DNA of 64,000 nucleotides, from positions 751,071-815,070 of the forward strand of contig CAVSVP010000008.1 in the NCBI GenBank assembly GCA_963731125.1. Direction: 5' to 3'. The stretch comes from CAVSVP01 sp963731125. Lineage in GTDB: Bacteria; Pseudomonadota; Gammaproteobacteria; Competibacterales; Competibacteraceae. The notes beneath the pieces were generated by a model. The model did no database searches. It worked only from the letters and a program-made list of their open reading frames with translations, and had not been told where the DNA came from. This document shows, in pieces, positions 18,276-25,837 of the stretch. The position numbers and the translations under genes are program-made. Numbering within the stretch: position 1 is the stretch's first letter; the number at the start of each line of letters is the position of its first letter.

Positions 18276-19930
18276 CAGCGACTAGAGCGGGCGCGTTTCG
18301 AGACCGAGCGGGCACAGCGGCAATATAATGCCGTGGAGCCGGAAACCCGCTTAGTCGCCCGCACCCTAGAGCGGCAATGGGAAGCCGCACTGGCTGCCGA
18401 GGAGGCGTTAAAGGCGCAGTACCAGCGGTTTCTGGCCGAACAACCGGCCACGCTCTCGATGGCCGAGCGCGAGGCCATCCGCCGCTTGGCCCGCGACATT
18501 CCGGCGCTGTGGCAGGCACCCACGACCACGCCGGCCGATCGCCAAACGATCATCCGGCAACTCCTTGACCGGGTGATTGTCACTGTCGAGGGCGAGAGCG
18601 AGAAAGTTGACCTGCAGGTGCACTGGAGCGGCGGACACGCCACCCAGATGAGCCTAATTCGACCCGTAGCACGCCTGGAACAACTGAGTTACTATCCCGA
18701 GCTGTTGCAACGCGTCGCTCACTGGCATGCCCAAGGTGACGACGCCGCGAAGATTGCCGAGCAGCTCAACGCGGAAGGGTGGCACCCGGCCAAGCGGCGC
18801 GCCACCTTCAATGCCTCCATGGTGCTCGCTTTGCTGTCTCGCCAGGGCATCCGTTCTTCCCGACGCTCGCCGGCGCACGAGGTGCTCCGCCAACCCGATG
18901 AGCTGACCCTGCATGAGCTTGCCCAGCACCTCGCCATCCCGGAGATGACATGGTATGCGTGGTTACGCAAAGGCCAACTCAAGGCAAGGCGGGATACCAG
19001 TTCCTCACATCCCTTGTGGTTGATTCAGGCCGATGCCGCCGAACTCGACCGACTACGGGCTTTGCGACGTGCTCCCCGCACTTGGCAACGGCCCTCATCC
19101 ACCCCCGTTAACATAGCTAGCGTTTTACGGAGGTTGCATGGCTGGTAGATCTCGACTTGCCACCGCAACCGATACCATTCCAAGAGTGCTTCGGTGCTGA
19201 AGTCCGCCTGCGGAAAGGTCGAGAACACGATCACCTACTGAGCATACTCAAGGGTTTCGGGCTTTACCTGCGTTTGTTTCTTGCGTGCGGTGGCGATTAA
19301 TTTCTGCTGGGCCTGTTCAATCGCCTGGGCCGATTTGCGCAATGCGCAGAGCCGACCGGTGATCGCGGAGCCAGACCGCTCTTTGACGGAGACCGACCAT
19401 TCGCGCACATCCCAGGGCTGTTCGATACCGCGCACCGCCGCCAATAAGTCAAACGGTTCGCCGTGCGCATCAGACAACGGCAACGAACCCGTATTCACAC
19501 GCACCAACACATACCCCTGATGCGCGGCGATATACGCGATACCTTTGGCGTTCGCGTCACCGCGATCCCCCATCAGATAGTCGCCCGCCTGAACCGGATA
19601 GTGGGTGAAACACTCGCCCGTGCCTGCGCCTTTGCTCGGGCTTATTGTAACGTAGTCACAGCACAACTCCGGCACGGTAACACTATAAGGTAAGCGCCAC
19701 TGACTCCCCGTTTTGCCTGGCTCCTTGAGGATGGAACCATCCACCAGGCGCAGCCGCAGACCCACCGTCATCGCGGGCGTGCGAATACCGGTTTCCAGGA
19801 ATAACGTTTGGCAAAGACGGAATAACCACTGCTCCGCGTTACGTAAGCGTTTCAGCAGGGCCACATCCGACACTTCCGCTAAGCCGGCCGCTTTCGCAAT
19901 CACCGCCGTTTCCCGCAAGGAATACCCCTT

Positions 19931-21672
19931 GGCTTGGTTCAATCCAAGGTAACAATTTTACCGGGTAGCCAATGCGGATATTTCCGGTAGAGTGAGAGGT
20001 TGTGGGAACCCACTCTTTTCGGAGGTTATCAGCATGGCTACCCAAGTCAGTAATACCCTGTCTCACTCCGCTTCGTCAACGGCTTCCGTTGGCTGTGCCG
20101 CCCACGCGTTGGCTGGGGAGCAACGCCAACAGCTGGCACTGCAGGTATTGGCGCGAACCGAGCCGGTGACGAAGCTGTCGACGCGGCATCAGGTCAGCCG
20201 GAAGTTTCTCTATCAACAAGCGGACAAGGGCGAGCAGGCCCTGACGCAGGCGTTTCAGTCACCGCCAGCGAACGATGAGGAGGTGTTGTTCTACCTGCCG
20301 GTCACCCGTGCCTGGTTGCGGCAAGTGGTGTTGGCGCTGGTGCTGCTGTGCCATAGCTCGTTTCGCGGCGTGATCGGGTTTTTCCGCGACCTACTGGATG
20401 AGCGCATCGCGCTGGGCACGGTGCACAATATTGTTCAGGAGGCGGTGGACGAGGCGCGCCGGATCAATGCCCAGCAAGACCTGTCCCGGGTGCGGGCGGG
20501 CAGCCATGATGACCTGTTTCAGGGCCGCCAACCGGTGTTGGTGGGCATCGATCTGGATGCCACGTACTGCTACCTACTGGCGCCAGAAGCGCACCGGGAT
20601 GCCGAGACCTGGGCGATTCATCTGTGGGACCTGATGGCGCAGGGACTGCAGCCCGACGACACGGTCGCCGATGGCGGTCAGGGGTTGCGAGCCGGGCAGG
20701 TACTGGCCTGGCCTGAGGTGGCGTGCGACGGTGACGTCTTTCATGGGCTGCAGCCGTTGACCCGCCTGGTCGGGATCCTGGACAAGCGCGCCTATGCCGC
20801 CATCGCCCAGCGCGAGAAGCGCGAACAGCAAATGCAGCAGGCCAACCACCAGGGCCAGGGCCGCTCGCTATCCAAAGCGCTCGCTGACGCCCGTGCCCAA
20901 GAGGCCAGCGCCATTGCCCTGGCCGACGAGGTGCGCACGCTGGGCCAGTGGCTGCAGCACGATATCCTCGCCCTGGCCGGCCCCGATGCCGCCACCCGCC
21001 AGATCCTGTATGATTTCGTGGTCGCTTCGCTGCAGGCGCTCGACGCCCTGGATCCCAGCCGCTTGCGCCCGGTGTGGCGCACCCTGGCCAACCAACGCGA
21101 TACCTTGCTGGCCTTCGCCACCCGGCTGGATCAACAGCTCGAGGCCCTCGCCCAGCAGTTCGACGTGTCCCCGTTTCTGGTACGCGAAATGTTGGCCCTC
21201 ACGAGCTCGCCACGCACCACCACCACCGCCTATTGGGCCAAGGCGAGTGCCTTGCACCGCCAACTCCATGGCCACTTTTTCCCCCTCCAGCAGGCGCTCG
21301 ACGCGCTATGCCAGCACCTCCACCGCGCCAGTTCCTTGGTCGAGAACCTCAACAGTCGACTACGCAACTATTTTTTCCTGCGCCGCCAGATCGGTCCGGC
21401 CTATCTGGATCTGTTGCGTTTCTTTCTCAACCATCAGCCCTTTCCACGCAGCCAGAAACCCGAACGACTCGGCAAATCTCCTGCTGAGCTGTTGACCGGT
21501 CAGGCTCATCCGCATTGGCTGGAGATGCTTGGCTTCACCCGCTTCACGCGGGCACGTGACGCCGCTTAACCTCTCTCTTGGATCCGCTGCAACTCCACAC
21601 CGGCCTCTTTTCAGAGGCCACAGGATCGCTGTGCCTTGTGTTACCCTAAAACCGGTGTTTTTGAACCATGCC
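19931..21672 (+). mobile_element. 1742-bp insertion sequence, copy 2
   Basis: Same ends as the copy at 296-2037. The target duplication TACCCCTT is at 19923-19930 and 21673-21680. Inserted in the IS4 transposase gene, reading on the opposite strand. I see one base difference from copy 1 in 1742. Confidence 0.95.
20034..21569 (+). CDS. DDE-type transposase of the 1742-bp IS, copy 2
   Basis: 511 residues, same protein as the gene at 399-1934; the only DNA change I found (C to T at the position matching 1428) is synonymous (Leu). The same CGGAGG ribosome site lies 8 bases before the ATG. Candidate catalytic residues are in VGIDLDATY, VACDGDVFH and SSLVENLNSRLRNY. Near identity and clean target duplications at both sites point to recent transposition. 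Confidence 0.85.
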   Translation: MATQVSNTLSHSASSTASVGCAAHALAGEQRQQLALQVLARTEPVTKLSTRHQVSRKFLYQQADKGEQALTQAFQSPPANDEEVLFYLPVTRAWLRQVVLALVLLCHSSFRGVIGFFRDLLDERIALGTVHNIVQEAVDEARRINAQQDLSRVRAGSHDDLFQGRQPVLVGIDLDATYCYLLAPEAHRDAETWAIHLWDLMAQGLQPDDTVADGGQGLRAGQVLAWPEVACDGDVFHGLQPLTRLVGILDKRAYAAIAQREKREQQMQQANHQGQGRSLSKALADARAQEASAIALADEVRTLGQWLQHDILALAGPDAATRQILYDFVVASLQALDALDPSRLRPVWRTLANQRDTLLAFATRLDQQLEALAQQFDVSPFLVREMLALTSSPRTTTTAYWAKASALHRQLHGHFFPLQQALDALCQHLHRASSLVENLNSRLRNYFFLRRQIGPAYLDLLRFFLNHQPFPRSQKPERLGKSPAELLTGQAHPHWLEMLGFTRFTRARDAA

Positions 21673-21930
21673 TACCCCTTGCCAACGTGCAGCAATAGCA
21701 CACGCAGTAAATCGCTCGCGGCGCTCAATTCCTTCAGGCGATGTTTGATCGCGCCCGTATCTCGAGCCAATTGTTGCCAACCGCTGGGAAAGGCCGAGAG
21801 CAGCACTTCCCAATTTTCCTCTGCCATCGTCGTCATCGGTGGGCCGCTGGGTTTCTTTCAGTCGAACAACCTCGGCTCACAGTCTAGCAAAAACTGAAAA
21901 ATCCAGGAAAATTTTGGTTAGCGCTTATGG

Positions 21931-21989
21931 GGTAGGCCCCTCTCCCACGCCAGGACAGGACGTTTCACCGGATCGCTATCGCAACTCAT
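21931..21989 (-). pseudogene. MnmC/MnmD-like N-terminal fragment, proximal part
   Basis: ATG 21989 opens the frame MSCDSDPVKRPVLAWERG, which continues on the far side of the IS4 element at 14882. MnmC-type proteins begin with a similar W-x-x-x-G-x-PRS stretch. Only the first roughly 65 residues survive. Confidence 0.4.
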
Positions 21990-22023
21990 GGCTTGCAAAT
22001 CGTCGCGCGAGGGACGACACTAA

Positions 22024-22485
22024 TTGTCGGAACAGTATCCGGACCACCACTATGCGGCCATTACCCTGATGCGAGATGACCCTGCTCCACTGTATTTTGA
22101 CAAACTCAATTGGGAACAAATCGAACGTCAATGGCATACCACGCTGCGTGACGAAAGTACTCCCCTTAAGGGTCAGCACTTATACTGTGCCCACTGCAAT
22201 TGCCCCATAACGGATGCCGAGCAGCGCATCGCTATCCAAGGAAGGCATGAGCATACGTTTACTAATCCCCATGGACTGGTGTTTCACATCGGCTGCTTTG
22301 CCGCCGCACCGGGCTGCGCTCAAGTCGGGGTAGCCACCGCCGAATGGACCTGGTTTTCCGGCTACTGCTGGCAGGTCGCGCTCTGTAGGAGTTGCGGTAC
22401 CCACCTGGGATGGCGTTACCGGGGCACCGGCAGCGATGCTTTTTACGGTTTGATTCTGAATCGGCTGGTGCGCAAAGACCACTAG
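22024..22485 (+). CDS. CULT-domain (cereblon-like) zinc protein
   Basis: 153 residues from TTG 22024 (ATG 22069 is an alternative). Residues about 50-145 form a CULT/MsrB-like beta-tent domain. Two zinc pairs are C55-x2-C58 (YCAHC) and C121-x2-C124 (CRSC). Three tryptophans, W110, W116 and W130 (TWFSGYCWQ ... HLGW), have the 6- and 14-residue spacing of the aromatic cage that binds uracil-like ligands and thalidomide in cereblon. Bacterial single-domain CULT proteins are known but their natural role is not. The stop TAG at 22483-22485 overlaps the TA target of an IS630, and the code is unchanged by the insertion. Confidence 0.82.
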   Translation: MSEQYPDHHYAAITLMRDDPAPLYFDKLNWEQIERQWHTTLRDESTPLKGQHLYCAHCNCPITDAEQRIAIQGRHEHTFTNPHGLVFHIGCFAAAPGCAQVGVATAEWTWFSGYCWQVALCRSCGTHLGWRYRGTGSDAFYGLILNRLVRKDH

Positions 22486-23288
22486 TGGGTCATTTGCAAT
22501 GCCTGTTGCCATTGCTGCAGGACAGTCTTGGAGCGCCTGAGCGGTCGCCTCGTAAAGGCGCAAGAGCCGCCAGCAGCATGCTGACGTTCACGGCTTCGTT
22601 GTCGCCTCGCCGCCCGCTTACCTCCCCATACGAATGGCGTAGGATTCGCATTCCAGCCCCGCGCTGCTGCCGCTAACCAGCCGATAATCTCGTCCGGCGT
22701 CTGCGGATGCTGCCCATCCAAAGCGCGGCGCTTGCGTATCCTCTGCATCGACTCAGCCCTGTTCAACCAGGAACCGCCCAACGGGGTGGAAAGCGGCAGG
22801 ATGCCCTGAGCAAACAGCCATACCACGAATGACGGCGTCCGGTGCCCCTTTAGGTTGTCCATCACTAACAGCAGGCGCAGGCGAGGTAAGTGGCTACTCA
22901 AAGTGATCGGCTGCAAAAGCCCCTGTTGCCAGCTTCTCCATCTCGCCTCGTTCTCCATCTCGCTAATCGGCTCCTGCGGCACCGGGAGTCTTTCCAAACT
23001 CTGACTCAACTGCTCTTTCATCCATGCATGCAGCACCTGGTGGGTGGCACTTCTGACGCCTTTCACCCGCACCTGTCCGGTAGCGGGATGAAACAGCGGT
23101 AACCGCTTCGCGGTGTCGTTTCTGATGTATTGATGCGCGAGACGCCGCGGTTGTGTCGCCGGTTGCCAGCTTTGCCCCGCGTAAGGGATCGTCTGGAAAG
23201 CTCCGGTCTCATCTTCCGTCCAGAGACTCAAGCCCATCGGCTCTGCCAACCGGTATGCCGTTTCGATGAGGTTTTTTTGCCTCCGCAT
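22482..23288 (-). CDS. IS630-family transposase, second frame (catalytic half)
   Basis: This frame carries the DDE core: GLSLWTEDETGAF (first Asp), LRLLLVMDNLKGHRTPSFVVWLFAQGI (second Asp) and GGSWLNRAESMQRIRKRRAL (Glu). About 250 residues follow the A7 overlap with the upstream frame. The first ATG-like start lies within the overlap (RRQKNLIETAYRLAE), which suggests expression as a fusion by frameshifting rather than alone. The stop codon is formed with the flanking target TA. Confidence 0.8.
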   Translation of the reverse strand: MRRQKNLIETAYRLAEPMGLSLWTEDETGAFQTIPYAGQSWQPATQPRRLAHQYIRNDTAKRLPLFHPATGQVRVKGVRSATHQVLHAWMKEQLSQSLERLPVPQEPISEMENEARWRSWQQGLLQPITLSSHLPRLRLLLVMDNLKGHRTPSFVVWLFAQGILPLSTPLGGSWLNRAESMQRIRKRRALDGQHPQTPDEIIGWLAAAARGWNANPTPFVWGGKRAARRQRSRERQHAAGGSCAFTRRPLRRSKTVLQQWQQALQMTH

Positions 23289-23913
23289 CCGGGTCCGTTA
23301 CTTTGACGACACCGGATTTACGCTGGCGCCAGACTTCCCCGGTCTGGCACCAGGAGCGATCCCGTGGCCAGGAGTCACCGGCCTCATGCAGCACCCTCCA
23401 CAGGATGTAGGTGCTGACCTCAGGCAGTCCATCCGGTGCCCTTCTGAGCGCATCCCGTAACCTCGACAGCGTCCAACCCGCGGTACCGTCCGCTTCTCGA
23501 TCCGGTAGGCGTTCCACTTCCCGCAGTATCCGCTGCCGCTCCTGCTCTGCATAGATGGGCTCTTTCCCGCCGCCGTGCGTGCTCGCAAGCGCCGCTATCC
23601 CCTCCTGGTTGAACCGCGAAACCAGCTGGGCTACCGCATCATTACTCGTTCTTCCCGCCGCCGTCGCTGCCGCCGTGAAGCTCTCCGCAGCAGCAACCGC
23701 CAAAAGGGCTTTGGCACGCATCACAGGGGCAGCCGGTTCACGATACGAGCGGCTAATCAAAAGCAGACATTCCCGCTCCTCATCGGTTAGCGCACGAAGC
23801 GGATCTCTTTGTTGTCGGGCCATCCCGCATGTCCTCCAGAACAAACTCATCTCCTTAGGGCGATGATAAAAAGAATCACCCCCTATTGGCTATAACCGTA
23901 GCAAATGACCCAC
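22485..23913 (-). mobile_element. IS630-family insertion sequence (TA target)
   Basis: Perfect 13-bp inverted repeats, GTGGGTCATTTGC at 22485 and its complement ending at 23913, flanked by TA at 22483-22484 and 23914-23915. Two overlapping frames encode the transposase. The flanking TA completes TAG stops for both the transposase (22484-22482) and the convergent CULT gene (22483-22485). Confidence 0.92.
23209..23823 (-). CDS. IS630-family transposase, first frame (DNA-binding half)
   Basis: About 204 residues from ATG 23823 (MARQQRDPLRALTDEER), with GGAGGA 9 bases upstream. Residues about 15-110 form the IS630 helix-turn-helix region (SYREPAAPVMRAKALLAVA...GRTSNDAVAQLVSRFNQEGIAAL). A winged-helix part (GWTLSRLRDALRRAPDGLPEVSTYILWRVLHEAG) follows. 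The frame runs past the overlap with the catalytic half at 23288-23209. A run of seven A (minus strand, GCAAAAAAACCTC) lies at the overlap, so ribosomal or transcriptional slippage may fuse the two halves. A six- or nine-A message would restore one frame. Confidence 0.8.
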   Translation of the reverse strand: MARQQRDPLRALTDEERECLLLISRSYREPAAPVMRAKALLAVAAAESFTAAATAAGRTSNDAVAQLVSRFNQEGIAALASTHGGGKEPIYAEQERQRILREVERLPDREADGTAGWTLSRLRDALRRAPDGLPEVSTYILWRVLHEAGDSWPRDRSWCQTGEVWRQRKSGVVKVTDPDAEAKKPHRNGIPVGRADGLESLDGR

Positions 23914-23927
23914 TAGTGCGGTAAAAA

Positions 23928-24248
23928 TTAAAGCGTCCGTTGCGGCGGCAAAGCAGCATCACCGCTACCCTGAGCGCGTAAATAATCCCCTAGGGCACGA
24001 TCGGCTCCCTGAATATGCCCACGTAGCCAGACTCGCAAAGACTCGGCGGCTTGGCGGGTTAGTGCGACTTCACCGGTTTGATAACGTTGCTGAACTTCCT
24101 GCAAGCGTTCGACGCAACGGTCATGCTCTTGCAAATGCGCCGCATAATGGGGATAGGCGTGCAGCCGCATGAGCAGCTGCTCCGCCATAAAGTGGGCATT
24201 GCTGTAGGTTGCAAGCTGATCCAGAATTTCCAAAATAGCGCTGTTCTC
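23928..24248 (-). pseudogene. Bacteriohemerythrin segment fused to a hydrogenase remnant
   Basis: The frame from 24353 begins as hydrogenase small subunit (GIPASGPNPTGAKPV...PIVNIPG) and changes at about 24249 into a hemerythrin fold. Visible ligands are HFMAEQLLMRLHAYPHYAAHLQEHDRC (H-x3-E, H-x4-H type ligands) and, near the end, WLRGHIQGADRALGDYL (H-x4-D). Hemerythrins bind O2 at a di-iron site. The join looks like a deletion that fused two genes. The hemerythrin lacks its own start and the upstream hydrogenase frame is broken, so function is doubtful. Confidence 0.65.
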
Positions 24249-24929
24249 GCCGGGAATATTGACAATGGGTCTGTCGGTAATAATAGCGGATACCGGTTTG
24301 GCTCCGGTGGGATTCGGGCCACTAGCAGGAATCCCCCCCCCCAAGCGGCGCAAGACCCGATGGCTATGATGGCCGCCGTCCCGGCAGCGGCTTCCTGTAA
24401 CTGCTCAAGGGTAGTCTTATTGGCCACTTTGCAGTAAATACCACCATCTTTAGTGGGTATCGAGCCATCGACCACGAGCAAGTACTTACCTTGTTGGCGG
24501 TCATAGACTCATGCTTGACGGCCTCGGCGAGGTGGCCGGCCGGAACGCTCAGGGCCTCATGATAATCCAGAGAGATCAGATCCAGAATCAGGGTTTCCAG
24601 CGTCGGATGTTGCGATCTTATAGTGCCAGCCATATGAATTGATGCCGATAATTTTATTACAATCGTTGTTTACTAACGATTTGAAGCCTTGTAACCAGTA
24701 TCAGGTCATTTGACCGGCACTATAGCAAGGACTCGGTGCAGCCGGTGCATTCCTGGGCCGACAACCAGATCACGGGAGGCCGGCGTGGATTAGTGACCGC
24801 ATCCGCCATTGCCAGGGCGGCGCCGCTAGGCAGTCCTAGCGTGGCAGCCACTCCGGTGCAAAAGGTAAGGAACTCGCGCCGGGATAAACCGAAACCTTCC
24901 AAGGGAATAGAGTGTGTGTCCGTCTTCAT
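24249..24929 (-). pseudogene. Decayed [NiFe]-hydrogenase small subunit
   Basis: Starts at 24929 with a Tat signal (GLSRREFLTFCTGVAATLGLP), then PPVIWLSAQECTGCTESLL with the proximal-cluster CTGC motif. A 102-bp MITE (24621-24722) interrupts it; removing the MITE gives LLRSQHPTLETLILDLISLDYHEAL. A frame change follows near 24490 (ANK / VVDGSIPTKDGGIYCKVANKTTLEQL), and another at a run of nine C (24337-24345, AAWGGG / GGIPASGPNPTG). After VNIPG the rest of the subunit is missing and hemerythrin sequence follows. This is a second, dead hydrogenase, distinct from hynS at 26872. Confidence 0.85.
24621..24722. mobile_element. 102-bp MITE with TA target and TAGTGCC ends
   Basis: Left end TAGTGCCAGCCATATGA; the right end read inward is TAGTGCCGGTCAAATGA (14 of 17 match). 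TA lies on both sides (24619-24620, 24723-24724). Precise removal restores the hydrogenase frame Leu-Leu-Arg-Ser, which proves insertion. The TA target and TAGTG start suggest mobilisation by an IS630/Tc1-type enzyme. Confidence 0.8.
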
Positions 24930-25309
24930 ACTGTTACATTTCCTCCAAGGCTGGATGGGTCACTAGCGAATCGGCTGGGCTCCGGTTCGGGCAGTTCACT
25001 AAGACGATATTTTTTTGGTTAAATTGAAAAAAGGCTAACATGGCTACTCAAACACATAAAAAAACTATATTTATATTTTTATCGTTATTATATCAATAAC
25101 TTGACTATTTCTATTCGCTAATTTCATGATTGTATATTAGCTTGGTTGACGTGTCCTTTATTGATCTGAGTCAACAAATTCTACAAAAGCTTGCGTAAAG
25201 ATAATAAAAGTAGTGTTTTTGCTCATTTTCCGGCCGTGACCCCCCTTTAAGGTACCCTTGGCTGGGACGGCATCAAACCCTTTCCCCGACGATTCCGGAG
25301 GTCCTGGTT
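24930..25309. other. AT-rich divergent promoter region of the two hydrogenase loci
   Basis: No gene recognised. It is markedly AT-rich compared with both sides and contains the FNR-like box at 25161-25174. It lies between the decayed small subunit (leftward) and the HybE-type gene (rightward). Confidence 0.6.
25161..25174. promoter_or_regulatory. FNR/Anr-type binding site
   Basis: TTGATCTGAGTCAA fits the FNR consensus TTGAT-N4-ATCAA with one mismatch. It lies 136 bases before the hydrogenase chaperone gene. FNR control of the Isp-type hyn operon is reported for purple sulfur bacteria, so anaerobic activation is a reasonable inference. Confidence 0.55.
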
Positions 25310-25837
25310 ATGCTCTCCAAGACGGACATTTCAGCCGCAGATCCTGCCGCTCGCGTAACAGCTTTATTTACCGCAATCGCCAATACCCGCATGGCGGGAT
25401 TGCCCATTGTCAATCCTGCCTTACGAGTGGAGGCGGTTAACTTTATGCCCTGGGAGAATGGCTGGTTGGGTGTGCTGGTGACGCCGTGGTGTATGAGCCT
25501 GCTGTGGATTCCTACCCGGGGAGAACCGCCGTTAGGCCAGCCGGGGACTAAGGTAAACCGCCGGTTTCCCGTTATAACGTGCGAATTTATGGTCTACCGG
25601 GAGGCCGAACTCGGTACCTATTTATCCTGCTCGTTATTCTCTCCTATGTCCGCCTTTGCCAATCAGGAAGATGCCCGTGACACCGCCACTGCGGTACTAC
25701 AAACCTTACGGCAATCGCTTATCTCCAAACCAGAGAATGCCGACCAGCCGGCAGAGTGCGCCGATGAGAGCATACCAACACGGCGCGGCTGGTCCCGGCG
25801 TGCACTTCTCGGCAGGTGGTTCTCGAATTTGACTTAG
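25310..25837 (+). CDS. [NiFe]-hydrogenase assembly chaperone, HybE/HupJ type
   Basis: 175 residues. ATG 25310 has CCGGAGG 8 bases upstream. Family hallmarks are an N-terminal helix (DPAARVTALFTAIANTRMAGLPIVNPALRVEAVNF), then GWLGVLVTPWCMSLLWIP (the core motif VTPWFMNL of HybE/HupJ) and a C-terminal helical part. These proteins bind the hydrogenase small-subunit precursor with its Tat signal and help proofread export. The C-terminal RRGWSRRALLGRWF ends in a Tat-like twin arginine, common in this group. It is the first gene of the locus, behind the FNR-like box, with 0.6 kb between it and the HupH-type gene. Confidence 0.85.
   Translation: MLSKTDISAADPAARVTALFTAIANTRMAGLPIVNPALRVEAVNFMPWENGWLGVLVTPWCMSLLWIPTRGEPPLGQPGTKVNRRFPVITCEFMVYREAELGTYLSCSLFSPMSAFANQEDARDTATAVLQTLRQSLISKPENADQPAECADESIPTRRGWSRRALLGRWFSNLT

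Larger units (their letters stand above)
15473..19148 (+). pseudogene. Large serine recombinase (resolvase-type), broken copy A
   Basis: Four pieces: 15473-16027, 16190-16303, 16309-16921 and 18284-19148. The resolvase domain (about 1-150) shows YVRQSTVQQI with the catalytic Ser, RLQYGLVERALALGW, EDQGLSGRSAEGRFGFQRL and EMSRLARSYREW. A recombinase domain follows (LSNLLHHPMYAGAYVYGRR) and a zinc ribbon (LVTGGRCGLRMNARYGNNGRGLRYSCYS). After a coiled coil, a C-terminal helix-turn-helix-like tail reads LTLHELAQHLAIPEMTWYAWLRKGQL. Damage: a MITE at 16028, a two-base insertion near 16303 that creates a stop (compare copy B), and an IS256 at 16922. The restored protein is about 715 residues. Confidence 0.85.
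15235..19153 (+). mobile_element. Serine-recombinase element, copy A, inserted in the IS4 transposase gene
   Basis: It splits the IS4 transposase between the codons for YRLRWQVE and (I)ELAFKRLK. The right end is GCATGGCTGGTAGATCTC (to about 19153), and the same end recurs at 60777 in copy B. The left boundary is less certain because the first small gene is truncated. Inside are small ORFs, a large serine recombinase gene, a 153-bp MITE and an IS256. Without the nested insertions it is about 2.4 kb. The shared bases at the crossover (GA of the glutamate codon) fit a serine recombinase's two-base core; that part is inference. Confidence 0.7.
19154..21836 (-). pseudogene. IS4-family transposase, N-terminal part (also split by the 1742-bp IS)
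   Basis: Starts at ATG 21836 (MTTMAEENWEVLLSAFPSGW), runs to 21673, is interrupted by the IS, and continues at 19922. Frame is kept across the IS. Visible motifs are LRLVDGSILKEPGKTGSQWR (first Asp), GDYLMGDRGDANAKGIAYI (second Asp) and LLEWYRLRWQVE, the start of Y-R-E, where the recombinase element cuts. A TAG stop lies in frame at 19237-19235, between ETLEYAQ and VIVFSTFP. The gene is therefore disrupted at three places plus the frame change in its C-terminal part. Confidence 0.85.
14883..21930 (-). mobile_element. IS4-family insertion sequence, expanded to 7 kb by nested insertions
   Basis: The left end CCATAAGCGTTAACCAAA (14883) and the right end, read inward, CCATAAGCGCTAACCAAA (21930) are inverted repeats with one mismatch. 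GGTAGGCCC is duplicated at 14874-14882 and 21931-21939. The transposase gene on the minus strand is broken twice, by a serine-recombinase element (about 15235-19153) and by the 1742-bp IS (19931-21672). Without these the element would be about 1.4 kb, a normal IS4 size. Confidence 0.85.
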
